From an uncultured Lachnospiraceae bacterium (GTDB taxonomy: Bacteria > Bacillota > Clostridia > Lachnospirales > Lachnospiraceae), in assembly GCA_900550475.1 (NCBI GenBank), contig URSA01000006.1:71353-135352 (forward strand): a DNA stretch of 64,000 nt. The letters are read 5' to 3'. Below are positions 1 through 9,001 of this stretch, piece after piece. Below the pieces are notes generated by a model. That model worked only from the letters and a program-made list of their open reading frames with translations. It made no database searches and was not told the origin of the DNA. Position 1 is the first letter of the stretch. Each line of letters opens with the position of its first letter. The translations under genes were made by a program, and so were the position numbers.

Positions 1-1
1 A

Positions 2-151
2 TTTGACGTAAAAACGCCCTGTAAAGAGACCGGAAAGTGCTTTGACTGCAAGTCTGCGGACACGATCTGCTGTCAGTTTCTGATTACGAGGTATTCCAGA
101 CATACGGACAGAATGCATGTGATTCTGGTAAACGATACGCTTGGATTCTGA
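2..151 (+). CDS. LUD-domain (lactate-utilisation-like) protein, C-terminal end only
   Basis: The open frame enters from the left edge and stops at a TGA at 149-151, leaving 49 residues. They carry the cysteine-rich tail typical of LUD/DUF162 proteins: a CKETGKCFDCKS stretch, then a conserved ITRYSRH segment and a final VILVNDTLGF. Members of this family are linked to lactate oxidation or related electron-transfer functions, but the clostridial stand-alone versions are poorly characterised. The start and most of the domain lie outside the window, so only the family can be called. Nothing after it looks like a strong terminator before the next promoter. Confidence 0.75.
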   Translation, partial: FDVKTPCKETGKCFDCKSADTICCQFLITRYSRHTDRMHVILVNDTLGF

Positions 152-195
152 TTCTGGAGCAACGGCAAACTGGCCTTGTATTTGATTTTGTTATT

Positions 196-241
196 CAAAT
201 GTAACATTTTATATTTGTAACATAAAAAAAGTTACAAATAT
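196..241 (+). promoter_or_regulatory. Operator-like inverted repeat before the AbiE-like pair
   Basis: A perfect 11-bp inverted repeat, ATATTTGTAAC at 211-221 and GTTACAAATAT at 231-241, has a 9-nt A-rich spacer and ends 13 bp before the first start codon. A related half site, CAAATGTAAC, lies at 196-205. AbiEi-type antitoxins are known to repress their own operon by binding inverted repeats at the promoter, so this is the natural candidate for autoregulation. Confidence 0.6.
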
Positions 242-254
242 AAAAGGGGATATT

Positions 255-1205
255 ATGAAGGAATTTTTAGAACAAACATTGCGCCGGAGTGTTTCTGTTA
301 GAGAAACGGAAGATCTCAGCGAAAAACTGCCATTGGTTTATCAGGGAAGATATACCTTTTTTGATGTTGAAACCGATGGGTTTCCTTGGATAGCGATGCA
401 GCCCAAGCAGGATGTAGGTCTGGTAATGCTTAGAAGGGATCATGCCAGAATCGAAAAGTGTGCGGGATTAAATTGTGCTGTTTTCTTGAACAAGACCACT
501 TTTTACATCAAGGAAAAATTGCTGGAGGAGGGAATCCCGTTTGTACTTAAGGAAAAGCAGGTATATTTACCGTTTATAGGTGTGTTATTGTCTGATGCGG
601 GCGAGCGGGATATTGCGCCGGTTCATCTCATTTCTTACCTGACGCAGAAACTGATACTGGTTGCAATATATGAAAAATGGAAAGGGGTAACCGTATCGGA
701 AGCTGCGGCTAAGCTTGAAGTTTCAAAGATGTCAGTCAGCAGATGCTTTGATGAAATAGAATATCTGAATGTGGATATTATGTGTATGAAGGGGAAGGCA
801 AGAGCAATTACAGTTGCGACAGACATTAAAAAATTATGGGTCGACATACAGCCCGTTTTAAGAAATCCGGTTATCGCAAGATAAGAATTGCAGGATGATC
901 TGCATTTAGAGAAAAAAGCCGGCATATCTGCATTATGCGAGTATTCACTGCTATCAGACAATCCCTATCCGACCTACGCTGTTACCAAAAAAGAAATCGT
1001 GTGTGCCGGGGTGAAAAAAATGAAACATGTTCACCCGGGAGAAGAAATTGGATGTGTAGTTTTGGAATTGGGATACTTCATTGACTTTACAGATACCGCA
1101 GTGGAAGATCCGATCAGTGTAGTTTTGTCACTCACGGAGGCGGAGAAACAGGACGAAAGAGTAAATCTATCTGTAAACGATATGATGAATGGGTATGTAT
1201 GGTAA
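255..1205 (+). pseudogene. AbiEi-like winged-helix regulator/antitoxin, split by an in-frame stop
   Basis: The first part (255-884, 209 codons) contains a helix-turn-helix segment (VSEAAAKLEVSKMSVSR, about residues 146-162). It ends at a TAA at 882-884. The same frame continues at once with ELQDDLHLEKKAGISALCEY and runs to 1205, ending in the conserved-looking LNMxxYVW-type tail. Read through the stop, the product would be about 315 residues, which fits the family of MarR/AbiEi-like proteins paired with nucleotidyltransferases as I recall it. The simplest view is a nonsense mutation. Alternatives are two separate polypeptides (a TTG at 888 could restart translation) or a sequencing error. The downstream partner is damaged too, which favours decay. 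Confidence 0.65.
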
Positions 1206-1896
1206 GAGGGTTAGAGACATTCAGAAGGTATTTTGAAGGATATGAAAATCAATATGTGCTCATAGGCGGCGCAGCCTGTGATATTGTGTTTGAGAGTAAT
1301 GAGACATTATTCAGGGATTTGGATGTAGTGTTGATAGTGGAAGCTCTGACGCCTGCGTTTGGGGAGAAATTCTGGGAATTTATCCGGGACGGAGGTTACA
1401 GAAATAAAGCAACAAACGGAGAAAAGCCACAGTTTTACAGATTTGATAAGCCGGAAGATGATTCTTATCCCAAAATGATAGAGCTGTTTTGCAGAAGCGG
1501 TTTTGAACTGCGGGAAATGGTGGGAATCACCCCGGTACATATTGACGATACTGTATCAAGTCTGTCAGCTATTTTGCTCGATGACGATTATTACAGGATA
1601 TTGCTGGATGGAAAGATCGTTGCAAATGGGCTTTCGGTTCTTCGACCGGAGTATTTGATTTTATTCAAGGCAAAAGCGTATCTTGATTTAAAACAGAGGA
1701 ACACAAGAAAGATGTATTGAGAATTGTATCGGAGCTGATGCTTGAAGGTGTTACGAATCTTCCCATATCGGTAAAAACAGATATGGATACTTTTATTACG
1801 TCTTTGGAGAAAGAGCCTTTTGACATTAATTCTTTGAAAAATTATGAATTAAAGAACGAAGAAGTTATCGAGGTGCTGAAGAAAGTGTTCAACTAG
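1199..1896 (+). pseudogene. AbiEii-like nucleotidyltransferase, frameshifted
   Basis: The ATG at 1199 overlaps the end of the regulator gene, as expected for a toxin-antitoxin-style pair. The N-terminus has a nucleotidyltransferase-type motif: GGAACDIVF (about residues 23-31) followed by FRDLDVVL (about residues 38-45). The frame stops at 1718-1720. A different frame then picks up a coherent C-terminal tail (EEHKKDVLRIVSELMLEGV onward) that ends at 1894-1896. The break lies near 1690-1705, and a stretch normally found between the two parts also seems to be missing. The gene therefore looks inactivated by a small out-of-frame deletion. The family is inferred from the motif and gene order, not from a search. 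Confidence 0.6.
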
Positions 1897-1938
1897 ATAT
1901 CATTTGTGCAGGCTGTCCGCACAAATGGTACGGAAGGC

Positions 1939-1970
1939 AAGAATAAATCCCCCGCGTTTTCCACATACTA
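1939..1970 (+). promoter_or_regulatory. Candidate sigma-G promoter of spoVT
   Basis: AGAATA at 1940-1945 and CATACTA at 1964-1970 are separated by 18 bp. CATACTA is the typical -10 element of forespore sigma-G (and sigma-F) promoters, and spoVT is a sigma-G gene in Bacillus subtilis. The site lies about 50 bp upstream of the start codon. A separate perfect stem, ATTTGTGC/GCACAAAT, at 1902-1926 lies just before it and may end the preceding transcript, although it has no T-run. Confidence 0.6.
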
Positions 1971-2019
1971 CCCGTACAGTACAAATATGGAAAAGCATGT
2001 AGGAGAACAAGGAGGAACT

Positions 2020-2565
2020 ATGAAAGCAACAGGAATTGTACGCCGGATTGACGATTTGGGGCGTATTGTAATACCGAAGGAAATCAGAAGAACCCTGCGG
2101 ATCAGGGAATCGGATCCGTTGGAGATCTTTACGGATCGCGAGGGCCAGATCATTTTGAAAAAATATTCTCCCATAGGAGAAATGACAACTTTTGCAAAGC
2201 AGTATGCGGAAAGCATGGCGCAGGTTTCGGGGCATGCGGCGTTGATTGCGGACAGGGATCAGTTCATCGCGGTCAGCGGAGGCTTCCGGCAATTCTTAGG
2301 GAAAAGCATCAGCAAGGAGCTGGAAGAGAAGATTGCAAACCGTGAGACCGTCATTGCGGCAAAAGGGGACAAGAACTTTATCCCGGTGACGGGGGAAGAA
2401 GCGGACAGCTATGAACAGGAGGCTCTGACGCCCATCATCTGCGAAGGCGATGTGATCGGGGCGGTGGTACTGTTAGAAAGCGATGCAAAGACAAGGCTTG
2501 GTGAAGTGGAATCAAAGCTGATCCTGTCGGCAGCAGGTTTCCTGGGCAGACAGATGGAACAGTAA
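2020..2565 (+). CDS. spoVT: Stage V sporulation protein T (AbrB-type regulator)
   Basis: This 181-residue protein has an N-terminal AbrB/SpoVT swapped-hairpin DNA-binding domain (MKATGIVRRIDDLGRIVIP, residues 1-19, continuing to about residue 50). A GAF-like domain follows (about 60-175), the architecture of SpoVT, whose usual length is close to 180. SpoVT tunes late forespore gene expression. The start at 2020 is chosen because GGAGG lies at 2011-2015 and the AbrB domain begins directly at this methionine; the frame is open further upstream but that part is unrelated. A sigma-G-like promoter lies upstream. Confidence 0.93.
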   Translation: MKATGIVRRIDDLGRIVIPKEIRRTLRIRESDPLEIFTDREGQIILKKYSPIGEMTTFAKQYAESMAQVSGHAALIADRDQFIAVSGGFRQFLGKSISKELEEKIANRETVIAAKGDKNFIPVTGEEADSYEQEALTPIICEGDVIGAVVLLESDAKTRLGEVESKLILSAAGFLGRQMEQ

Positions 2566-2654
2566 AGTAGGATTTTGGCGTGACAGAGGGCACAAAACAA
2601 TGGGCAAGCGATACTTGGTTGGGTTACCGGGCATTGCTTGCTTTTTAGTTATAC

Positions 2655-2725
2655 CTTTTTACATTGTAAAAAGTGTTGACACAACACAATTATTCGTTGC
2701 ATTTTTTGTAATTACGTACTATACT
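2655..2725 (+). promoter_or_regulatory. Promoter with two palindromes before the DUF4143 ATPase gene
   Basis: TTGCAT (2697-2702) and TATACT (2720-2725) are 17 bp apart and form a good vegetative promoter. Just upstream are two compact palindromes: CTTTTTACA-T-TGTAAAAAG at 2655-2673 and TGTTG-ACA-CAACA at 2674-2686, lying edge to edge. They look like protein-binding sites rather than a terminator. Confidence 0.5.
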
Positions 2726-2751
2726 TGCATTATAATAACGGAGGTGCATAT

Positions 2752-4074
2752 ATGTACCGGATTGCTATGGAAAAGCTTTTGAAATGGAAAGAAAGCAAAC
2801 ATCGTAAGCCTTTGATCATTGAAGGAGCCCGTCAGGTGGGTAAGACTTGGCTGATGAAGGAATTTGGAAAACAGGCGTATGCGGATACCGTATACATCAA
2901 TTTTGACTCTAATTCCAGAATGGCGGAGTTGTTCTCTTCTGATTTGGATACGAACCGCTTGATTATGGGGTTGGAGTTGTATGCCGACCACAAAATTGAC
3001 CCCGAAAATTCTTTGCTGATTTTTGATGAGGTGCAGGAGGTTCCGAGAGCACTGACCTCCCTTAAATATTTTTGCGAAAATGCACCGCAGTACCATATTG
3101 TATGTGCGGGGTCTTTACTTGGAATCGCATTGCATCACGGCACTTCGTTTCCTGTGGGTAAGGTGGATTTTTTAAAGCTTTATCCGCTTTCCTTCAAGGA
3201 GTTTCTGATGGCAACCGGTAAGGAACGTTTTTCAGAACTGCTCGATCAACGTGACTTCCAAATGATTACAAGCTTTAAGCAAACGTATATTGATGCTTTG
3301 AAGCACTATTACTTTGTGGGTGGTATGCCGGAAGCGGTGCAGAATTTTGCGGAGAATAAAGACTTTAACGAGGTGCGGGAAATTCAGGAGCGGATTCTTG
3401 CGGCATATGAACAGGATTTCTCCAAGCATGCGCCAAATGAGATTGTCCCGCGGCTTCGTATGCTGTGGAACAGCATTCCTTCCCAGTTGGCAAAAGAAAA
3501 CAAAAAGTTTATCTATGGTCTGATTCGCGAAGGCGCCCGTGCGAAGGACTATGAAACGGCAATTATGTGGCTTAGTGACTGTGGGCTTGTTCACAGGGTC
3601 AGCCGCGTAAATGCTGCGGGCATTCCGCTGAAGGCGTATGAAGATTTGAAGGCGTTCAAGCTGTTTGTGGTAGATGTGGGACTGCTCGGCTGCATGACAG
3701 GGCTTCACCAGCGCACTTTGCTTGACGGCAATGATCTTTTTACGGAGTTCAAGGGTGCGCTTACGGAGCAGTATGTCTGCCAGCAGTTAAAAACGGTGGA
3801 AAATTTGTCTGTTTACTATTATACCAATGACAGGGGTTCCTGTGAGATTGACTTTATCGTTGACACCGGCGGGCAGATCGTTCCGGTTGAAGTGAAGGCA
3901 GAGGTGAATCTGAAAGCCAAGAGCCTGAAAACCTACCGGGAAAAATTTTCTCCCGAGGTTTCCGTGCGGACGTCCATGGCGGACTACAAAAAAGAGGAGT
4001 GGCTTGTCAATCTGCCGCTGTATGCCATAGATCAGATCGCCAAAATAGAAATGGATCACTCCCACACAATCTGA
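2752..4074 (+). CDS. AAA ATPase with DUF4143 C-terminal domain
   Basis: This 440-residue protein has a Walker A motif GARQVGKT (residues 25-32) and a Walker B motif LLIFDE (88-93). Its C-terminal DUF4143 part ends in a PD-(D/E)xK-like signature, EIDFIVDTGGQIVPVEVKAE, around residue 370-390. These ATPases are common in anaerobes, often several per genome, and their job is unknown; defence or DNA-related roles have been suggested because of the nuclease-like fold. The start at 2752 follows GGAGG at 2740-2744. The gene stands alone behind its own promoter, and its last 19 bp overlap the convergent cyclase gene. Confidence 0.88.
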   Translation: MYRIAMEKLLKWKESKHRKPLIIEGARQVGKTWLMKEFGKQAYADTVYINFDSNSRMAELFSSDLDTNRLIMGLELYADHKIDPENSLLIFDEVQEVPRALTSLKYFCENAPQYHIVCAGSLLGIALHHGTSFPVGKVDFLKLYPLSFKEFLMATGKERFSELLDQRDFQMITSFKQTYIDALKHYYFVGGMPEAVQNFAENKDFNEVREIQERILAAYEQDFSKHAPNEIVPRLRMLWNSIPSQLAKENKKFIYGLIREGARAKDYETAIMWLSDCGLVHRVSRVNAAGIPLKAYEDLKAFKLFVVDVGLLGCMTGLHQRTLLDGNDLFTEFKGALTEQYVCQQLKTVENLSVYYYTNDRGSCEIDFIVDTGGQIVPVEVKAEVNLKAKSLKTYREKFSPEVSVRTSMADYKKEEWLVNLPLYAIDQIAKIEMDHSHTI

Positions 4075-5342
4075 TTTCTGCCGTTGCTCTTGCCCGCATA
4101 GAGGTGCGTGTCGGCAAGCTGGAGCAGATCCTTGACATTGGTGCCGATGCCGCCCTCGGCAAGGCCGAAGGTCATGGAGATCCGGATCTCCTGATCGTCA
4201 TAGCTGATCGGCAGGCTGCGGATCTCGTCCAGCAGAAGCTCCATGTCTGCGCGGGCGGCGGACAACGTGCAGTTGTCATAGACAAACAGAAACTCCTCGC
4301 CGCCCCAACGCGCCACAAAGCCCTTTCCGAGCATATTTTTCTTCAGTAAGCCGGCAATTTTTTTCAGCACAAGATCACCGCACTCATGCCCATAGGTATC
4401 GTTGACAGATTTAAAGAAATCAATATCGCCGATGGCAACCACATAGCCGGTGCCGTGGGTGTTTGCATACATCTGGGTCTGCCGCAGGTGCTTGTCCGCA
4501 AAACGGCGGTTGTTGAGCTCGGTCAGGGTGTCCTGCTCCACCAGAGTGCGCAGGGAGCGCTGCATGTAGAGTGCGGAATACGCCATTTCACTGAGCTCGT
4601 CCCCGCGCTGCAATACGCCGCTGTCCAGCTCCGCCGCCAGATTTCCGGTGGAAACCTTCGACAGGAATGTGCGGATTTTCTGCAATGCACCGAGAAGCTT
4701 GTTGGTGTAGGAGGAAACGATCACGCTGGCAACACAGATGCTGATTAACGCAATGAACAGCACAGGAAGTACCACGGACATGACCGTCTTGTTTACAATG
4801 GAGCAGGGCTTTCCCGCATAGACCATGCCGGCCACGGAGCCGTCGCTGTTAAAAAGCGGGGCGTAGTAGGCAAAATAAGGAATGCCGTCGATTTCCGTGT
4901 TGGTATAGAAATGGGGTTGTTTTTCCACAATCACATCGCGCACGATAATGGTGTTGCTGCCGGTGCCGATGATACGGCTGCCCGCGCTGTTACAGATGGT
5001 GGTGAGCACACGGGTGTCCTGATAGAAGATGGTGATTTCAGCACCGGTATCTGCTTTCACCCGGTCAATGATGTCGAAATCGCCGTTGAGAGGCTGTGTA
5101 CCTTTCAAAAGAACATACTGATCCACGCCCTCTAAATGATAGTCGCCGGGGTACATCAGATCATAGGTCAGAATCACAGAATTTACGGTGTTCTTCAGCT
5201 CGACCTGCACATCTGCGATCATGGTTTTCCGGACAGTGTGGTAACTGAACAGGGCAAGCGTAAGCCCTAAGACCAGCAATGGCACAATGCTCAGTGCATG
5301 CAGAGAACGATACAGTTGTCCCTTTGACGCAGATGCCTTCAT
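4056..5342 (-). CDS. Membrane-bound diguanylate cyclase (extracellular sensor, HAMP-like linker, GGDEF)
   Basis: This 428-residue protein has a first membrane segment at about residues 14-33, then an extracytoplasmic Cache-like sensor region to about 190. A second membrane segment (VLPVLFIALISICVASVIV) and a HAMP-like linker follow. The GGDEF domain begins at DTLTELNNRRF and holds the active-site GGEEF at 347-351. It should make cyclic di-GMP from GTP in response to an external ligand. I see no RxxD inhibitory site at the usual place before GGEEF. The start at 5342 follows a GGGGGGAT ribosome-binding site; an in-frame ATG 13 codons earlier lacks one. Its 3' end overlaps the convergent ATPase gene. 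Confidence 0.9.
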   Translation of the reverse strand: MKASASKGQLYRSLHALSIVPLLVLGLTLALFSYHTVRKTMIADVQVELKNTVNSVILTYDLMYPGDYHLEGVDQYVLLKGTQPLNGDFDIIDRVKADTGAEITIFYQDTRVLTTICNSAGSRIIGTGSNTIIVRDVIVEKQPHFYTNTEIDGIPYFAYYAPLFNSDGSVAGMVYAGKPCSIVNKTVMSVVLPVLFIALISICVASVIVSSYTNKLLGALQKIRTFLSKVSTGNLAAELDSGVLQRGDELSEMAYSALYMQRSLRTLVEQDTLTELNNRRFADKHLRQTQMYANTHGTGYVVAIGDIDFFKSVNDTYGHECGDLVLKKIAGLLKKNMLGKGFVARWGGEEFLFVYDNCTLSAARADMELLLDEIRSLPISYDDQEIRISMTFGLAEGGIGTNVKDLLQLADTHLYAGKSNGRNQIVWE

Positions 5343-5437
5343 GTAATCCCCCCCTTTTACAGATTTACAGATATAATACATTATACTGCTTTTTTTTCAT
5401 ATTCACAACAAAAAGATACCGAGACGCGTGGATTCCA

Positions 5438-5467
5438 TTGACAAATCGGAGAAAGTAGTTTTATAAT
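5438..5467 (+). promoter_or_regulatory. Promoter of the ileS T-box leader
   Basis: TTGACA (5438-5443) and TATAAT (5462-5467), both perfect consensus, are separated by 18 bp. The site stands just upstream of the structured leader and is the evident vegetative promoter of ileS. Confidence 0.8.
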
Positions 5468-5484
5468 GAGGGAAATTATAGGAA

Positions 5485-5747
5485 AAGACCATGACGGAGA
5501 CAGTAGTCGATTTCTGAAAGGCAGAGCGAGCCGGTGACGGTGCAAGACCGGTGCGAGTAGGGAGAAGATGAAGATCACTCCCGAGTTGCACGGACAAAAG
5601 GGATGCGCCGAGTAGTCCGGGACGGAATCCCACCGTTAAAGGGAGCCGTATTTCTTTCGCGGAGCTTGAACGCCGCGGGAGCGTGCGCTGTAACAGGTGG
5701 TAGCTTGGTTTTTTGACCTTGTCCTTTTGCGGACGGGGTCTTTTTTT
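5485..5747 (+). promoter_or_regulatory. T-box leader (isoleucine) with terminator, before ileS
   Basis: The leader has the T-box layout. A stem I region contains an AGTAG box near 5502-5506 and a GCCGGTGACGGTGCAAGACCGG arm at 5529-5550. A likely isoleucine specifier ATC sits at 5574-5576 beside a GGGAG/CTCCC stem. The T-box element ACAGGTGGTAGC lies near 5693-5704 and supplies the UGGU bulge expected to pair with a tRNA ending in ACCA. A terminator follows: GACCTTGTCC (5715-5724), loop TTTTGC, GGACGGGGTC (5731-5740), T-run to 5747. Uncharged tRNA-Ile should stabilise the antiterminator and allow ileS transcription. The T-box element departs from the usual GGTACCGCG ending. Confidence 0.88.
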
Positions 5748-5785
5748 GTTTACTAAAAAATGCATGACAGGAAAGGGAGAACAGT

Positions 5786-8700
5786 ATGTACCAGAAAGTA
5801 TCAACAGATCTTAACTTTGTGGAGAGAGAAAAACAGGTAGAGCAGTTCTGGAAGGACAACCATATCTTTGAGAAGAGTATGGAGAGCCGCAAGCAGGGGC
5901 CGACCTACACCTTTTATGACGGACCGCCTACTGCCAACGGAAAACCGCATATCGGACATGTGCTGACCCGTGTCATCAAGGACATGATTCCCAGATACCG
6001 TACCATGAAGGGCTATATGGTTCCTCGCAAGGCTGGCTGGGACACGCACGGACTGCCCGTGGAGATCGAAGTGGAGAAGCTGCTCGGTCTGGACGGCAAA
6101 GAGCAGATTGAGGAATATGGGCTTGAGCCTTTTATTAAGAAATGTAAGGAGAGCGTCTGGAAGTACAAGGGCATGTGGGAGGATTTCTCCGGCACGGTAG
6201 GCTTCTGGGCAGACATGGATAATCCCTACGTGACTTATCACGATGACTTCATCGAGTCCGAGTGGTGGGCACTCAAAGAGATCTGGAACAAGGGACTGCT
6301 CTACAAGGGCTTCAAGATCGTGCCGTACTGCCCGCGCTGCGGAACCCCGCTTTCTTCTCAGGAGGTGGCACAGGGCTATAAGGATGTGAAGGAGCGTTCC
6401 GCAATCGCACGTTTCAAGGTAAAGGACGAGGATGCCTACATTCTGGCATGGACGACCACGCCGTGGACACTGCCCTCCAACGTGGCGCTCTGCGTGAACC
6501 CCAACGAGACCTATGCAAAGGTGAAGGCGGCGGACGGCTACACCTATTACATGGCGGAAGCGCTTCTGGATACGGTTCTGGGCAGACTTGCCGACAAAGA
6601 GAACGGTGTGAAGGCATACGAAGTGCTGGAGACCATGAGCGGCAGGGATCTGGAGTACAGGGAATATGAACCGCTGTTTGACTGTGCGGTGGATATCTGC
6701 AAGAAACAGAATAAGAAAGCATACTATGTAGTATGTGACACATATGTCACTCTTACGGACGGTACCGGCGTGGTTCACATTGCGCCTGCCTTCGGTGAGG
6801 ATGATGCCAAGGTTGGAAGAATTTACGACCTTCCGTTCGTGCAGCTGGTGGACGGCAAGGGTGAAATGACGGCGGAAACTCCGTATGCGGGCGTGTTTGT
6901 CAAGAAAGCGGATCCCATGGTACTGAAGGATCTGGACGCAAAGGGACTTCTGTATGATGCGCCGAAGTTTGAGCACAGCTACCCGCACTGCTGGCGCTGC
7001 GATACACCGCTGATCTACTATGCGCGTGAATCCTGGTATATCAAAATGACCGCGGTGAAGGATGATCTGATCCGCAACAACAATACCATCAACTGGATTC
7101 CCGAGTCCATCGGCAAGGGACGTTTCGGCGACTGGCTGGAAAATGTGCAGGACTGGGCAATTTCCAGAAACCGTTACTGGGGTACGCCGTTGAATATCTG
7201 GGAGTGCTCCTGCGGTTATCAGCACAGTGTGGGCAGCCGCGCAGAGCTTGCCGAGATGAGCGGCAACCCGGAGAATGCCAAGGTAGAGCTGCACAGACCG
7301 TACATTGATGCGGTGACATTGAAGTGTCCGAAGTGCGGCGGCGAAATGCACCGTGTACCGGAGGTGATCGACTGCTGGTTTGATTCCGGTGCCATGCCTT
7401 TTGCACAGCATCATTATCCTTTCGAGAACAAGGAGCTGTTTGAGCAGCAGTTCCCGGCGCAGTTTATCTCGGAGGCAGTGGATCAGACCAGAGGCTGGTT
7501 CTACTCCCTGTTGGCGGAGTCCACGCTCCTTTTCAACAAGGCTCCTTATCAGAACGTAATCGTTCTGGGACATGTGCAGGATGAGAATGGCCAGAAGATG
7601 AGCAAGAGCAAGGGAAATGCGGTGGATCCGTTTGACGCGCTCAACACCTACGGCGCAGATGCAATCCGCTGGTATTTCTATATCAATTCCGCACCGTGGC
7701 TGCCGAACCGCTTCCACGGAAAGGCAGTGCAGGAGGGACAGCGCAAGTTTATGGGCACGCTCTGGAACACCTATGCGTTCTTTGTGCTGTACGCCAACAT
7801 CGACAATTTTGACGCTTCCAAGTATAAGCTGGAGTACGACAAGCTGGCTGTGATGGACAAATGGCTGCTCTCCAAGCTGAACACGGTTGTGACGGCGGTG
7901 GACGACAATCTGAATAACTACAGAATCCCCGAGGCTGCAAGAGCCCTGCAGGAATTTGTGGATGATATGAGCAACTGGTATGTGAGAAGAAGCCGCGAGC
8001 GTTTCTGGGCGAAGGGCATGGAGCAGGATAAGATCAATGCGTACATGACGCTGTATACCGCTCTGGTGACAATCTGCAAGGCGGCAGCTCCCATGGTTCC
8101 GTTCATGACGGAGGAAATCTACCAGAATCTGGTTCGCAGCGTGGATCAGAACGCGCCGGAAAGCATTCATCTGTGCGAGTTCCCGGTGGCGGATCCTACA
8201 TTTGACGACAAGAAGCTTGAGGAGGACATGGATCTGGTACTCAAGGCTGTTGTGATGGGACGCGCCTGCAGAAATACGGCAAACATCAAGAACCGCCAGC
8301 CCATTAGTACCATGTTTATCAAGGCGGACAGGGAGCTCACCGATTTCTACAAGGAGATCATAGAGGATGAGCTGAATGTGAAGAAGGTAGTGTTTACGGA
8401 TGATGTGAGGGAATTTACCTCCTACACCTTCAAGCCCCAGCTTCGCACTGTCGGTCCCAAGTACGGCAAGCAGTTGGGCGGCATCCAGAAGACGCTGGCA
8501 GCACTGGACGGAAATGCGGCCATGGATGAACTGAAATCCACCGGAGTACTGAAATTCATGGTGGGAGATACGGAGGTTTCCCTGACGGAGGAGGATCTTC
8601 TGATCGAAATGACCCAGAAGGAAGGCTATGTGACGGAAGCGGACAACACCATGACGGTCGTGCTGGATACCAATCTGACGCCGGAGCTGATCGAGGAAGG

Positions 8701-8944
8701 CTTTGTGCTGGAAGTGATCAGCAAGATCCAGACCATGCGTAAGGACGCGGACTTTGAAGTCACCGATCACATCCGCGTGGGCTTTGCGGGAAATGAAAAG
8801 ATTGCAGACATCGCCATGACACACAAGGACAGCATTATGGCAAAGGTTCTGGCGGACGATATGCAGGCTGATGCAGGCTTTGGCGTTTCCAAAGAATGGA
8901 ATGTAAATGGGGAAAATGTTACGATTTCTGTGGAAAGAGTCTGA
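5786..8944 (+). CDS. ileS: Isoleucyl-tRNA synthetase
   Basis: This class I synthetase of 1052 residues attaches isoleucine to tRNA-Ile in the cytoplasm. The HIGH motif appears in GKPHIGH (residues 52-58) and the KMSKS loop near residue 603. The editing (CP1) domain lies between them, with paired-cysteine zinc-type motifs (CPRCG, CPKCG). The length and domain order match the long IleRS type. The start at 5786 follows GGGAGA. The gene is governed by the T-box leader directly upstream; glycogen phosphorylase follows 57 bp later. Confidence 0.97.
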   Translation: MYQKVSTDLNFVEREKQVEQFWKDNHIFEKSMESRKQGPTYTFYDGPPTANGKPHIGHVLTRVIKDMIPRYRTMKGYMVPRKAGWDTHGLPVEIEVEKLLGLDGKEQIEEYGLEPFIKKCKESVWKYKGMWEDFSGTVGFWADMDNPYVTYHDDFIESEWWALKEIWNKGLLYKGFKIVPYCPRCGTPLSSQEVAQGYKDVKERSAIARFKVKDEDAYILAWTTTPWTLPSNVALCVNPNETYAKVKAADGYTYYMAEALLDTVLGRLADKENGVKAYEVLETMSGRDLEYREYEPLFDCAVDICKKQNKKAYYVVCDTYVTLTDGTGVVHIAPAFGEDDAKVGRIYDLPFVQLVDGKGEMTAETPYAGVFVKKADPMVLKDLDAKGLLYDAPKFEHSYPHCWRCDTPLIYYARESWYIKMTAVKDDLIRNNNTINWIPESIGKGRFGDWLENVQDWAISRNRYWGTPLNIWECSCGYQHSVGSRAELAEMSGNPENAKVELHRPYIDAVTLKCPKCGGEMHRVPEVIDCWFDSGAMPFAQHHYPFENKELFEQQFPAQFISEAVDQTRGWFYSLLAESTLLFNKAPYQNVIVLGHVQDENGQKMSKSKGNAVDPFDALNTYGADAIRWYFYINSAPWLPNRFHGKAVQEGQRKFMGTLWNTYAFFVLYANIDNFDASKYKLEYDKLAVMDKWLLSKLNTVVTAVDDNLNNYRIPEAARALQEFVDDMSNWYVRRSRERFWAKGMEQDKINAYMTLYTALVTICKAAAPMVPFMTEEIYQNLVRSVDQNAPESIHLCEFPVADPTFDDKKLEEDMDLVLKAVVMGRACRNTANIKNRQPISTMFIKADRELTDFYKEIIEDELNVKKVVFTDDVREFTSYTFKPQLRTVGPKYGKQLGGIQKTLAALDGNAAMDELKSTGVLKFMVGDTEVSLTEEDLLIEMTQKEGYVTEADNTMTVVLDTNLTPELIEEGFVLEVISKIQTMRKDADFEVTDHIRVGFAGNEKIADIAMTHKDSIMAKVLADDMQADAGFGVSKEWNVNGENVTISVERV

Positions 8945-9001
8945 CAGAGAGTGTATAATACAAACTGCAGCCGCGGGCTGACGTTGAAGGAGGACAAAGG
9001 C

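Noticed and set aside
1902..1926. Terminator behind the AbiE-like pair
   Set aside because: ATTTGTGC/GCACAAAT is a perfect stem but no T-run follows, so it is only mentioned with the spoVT promoter.
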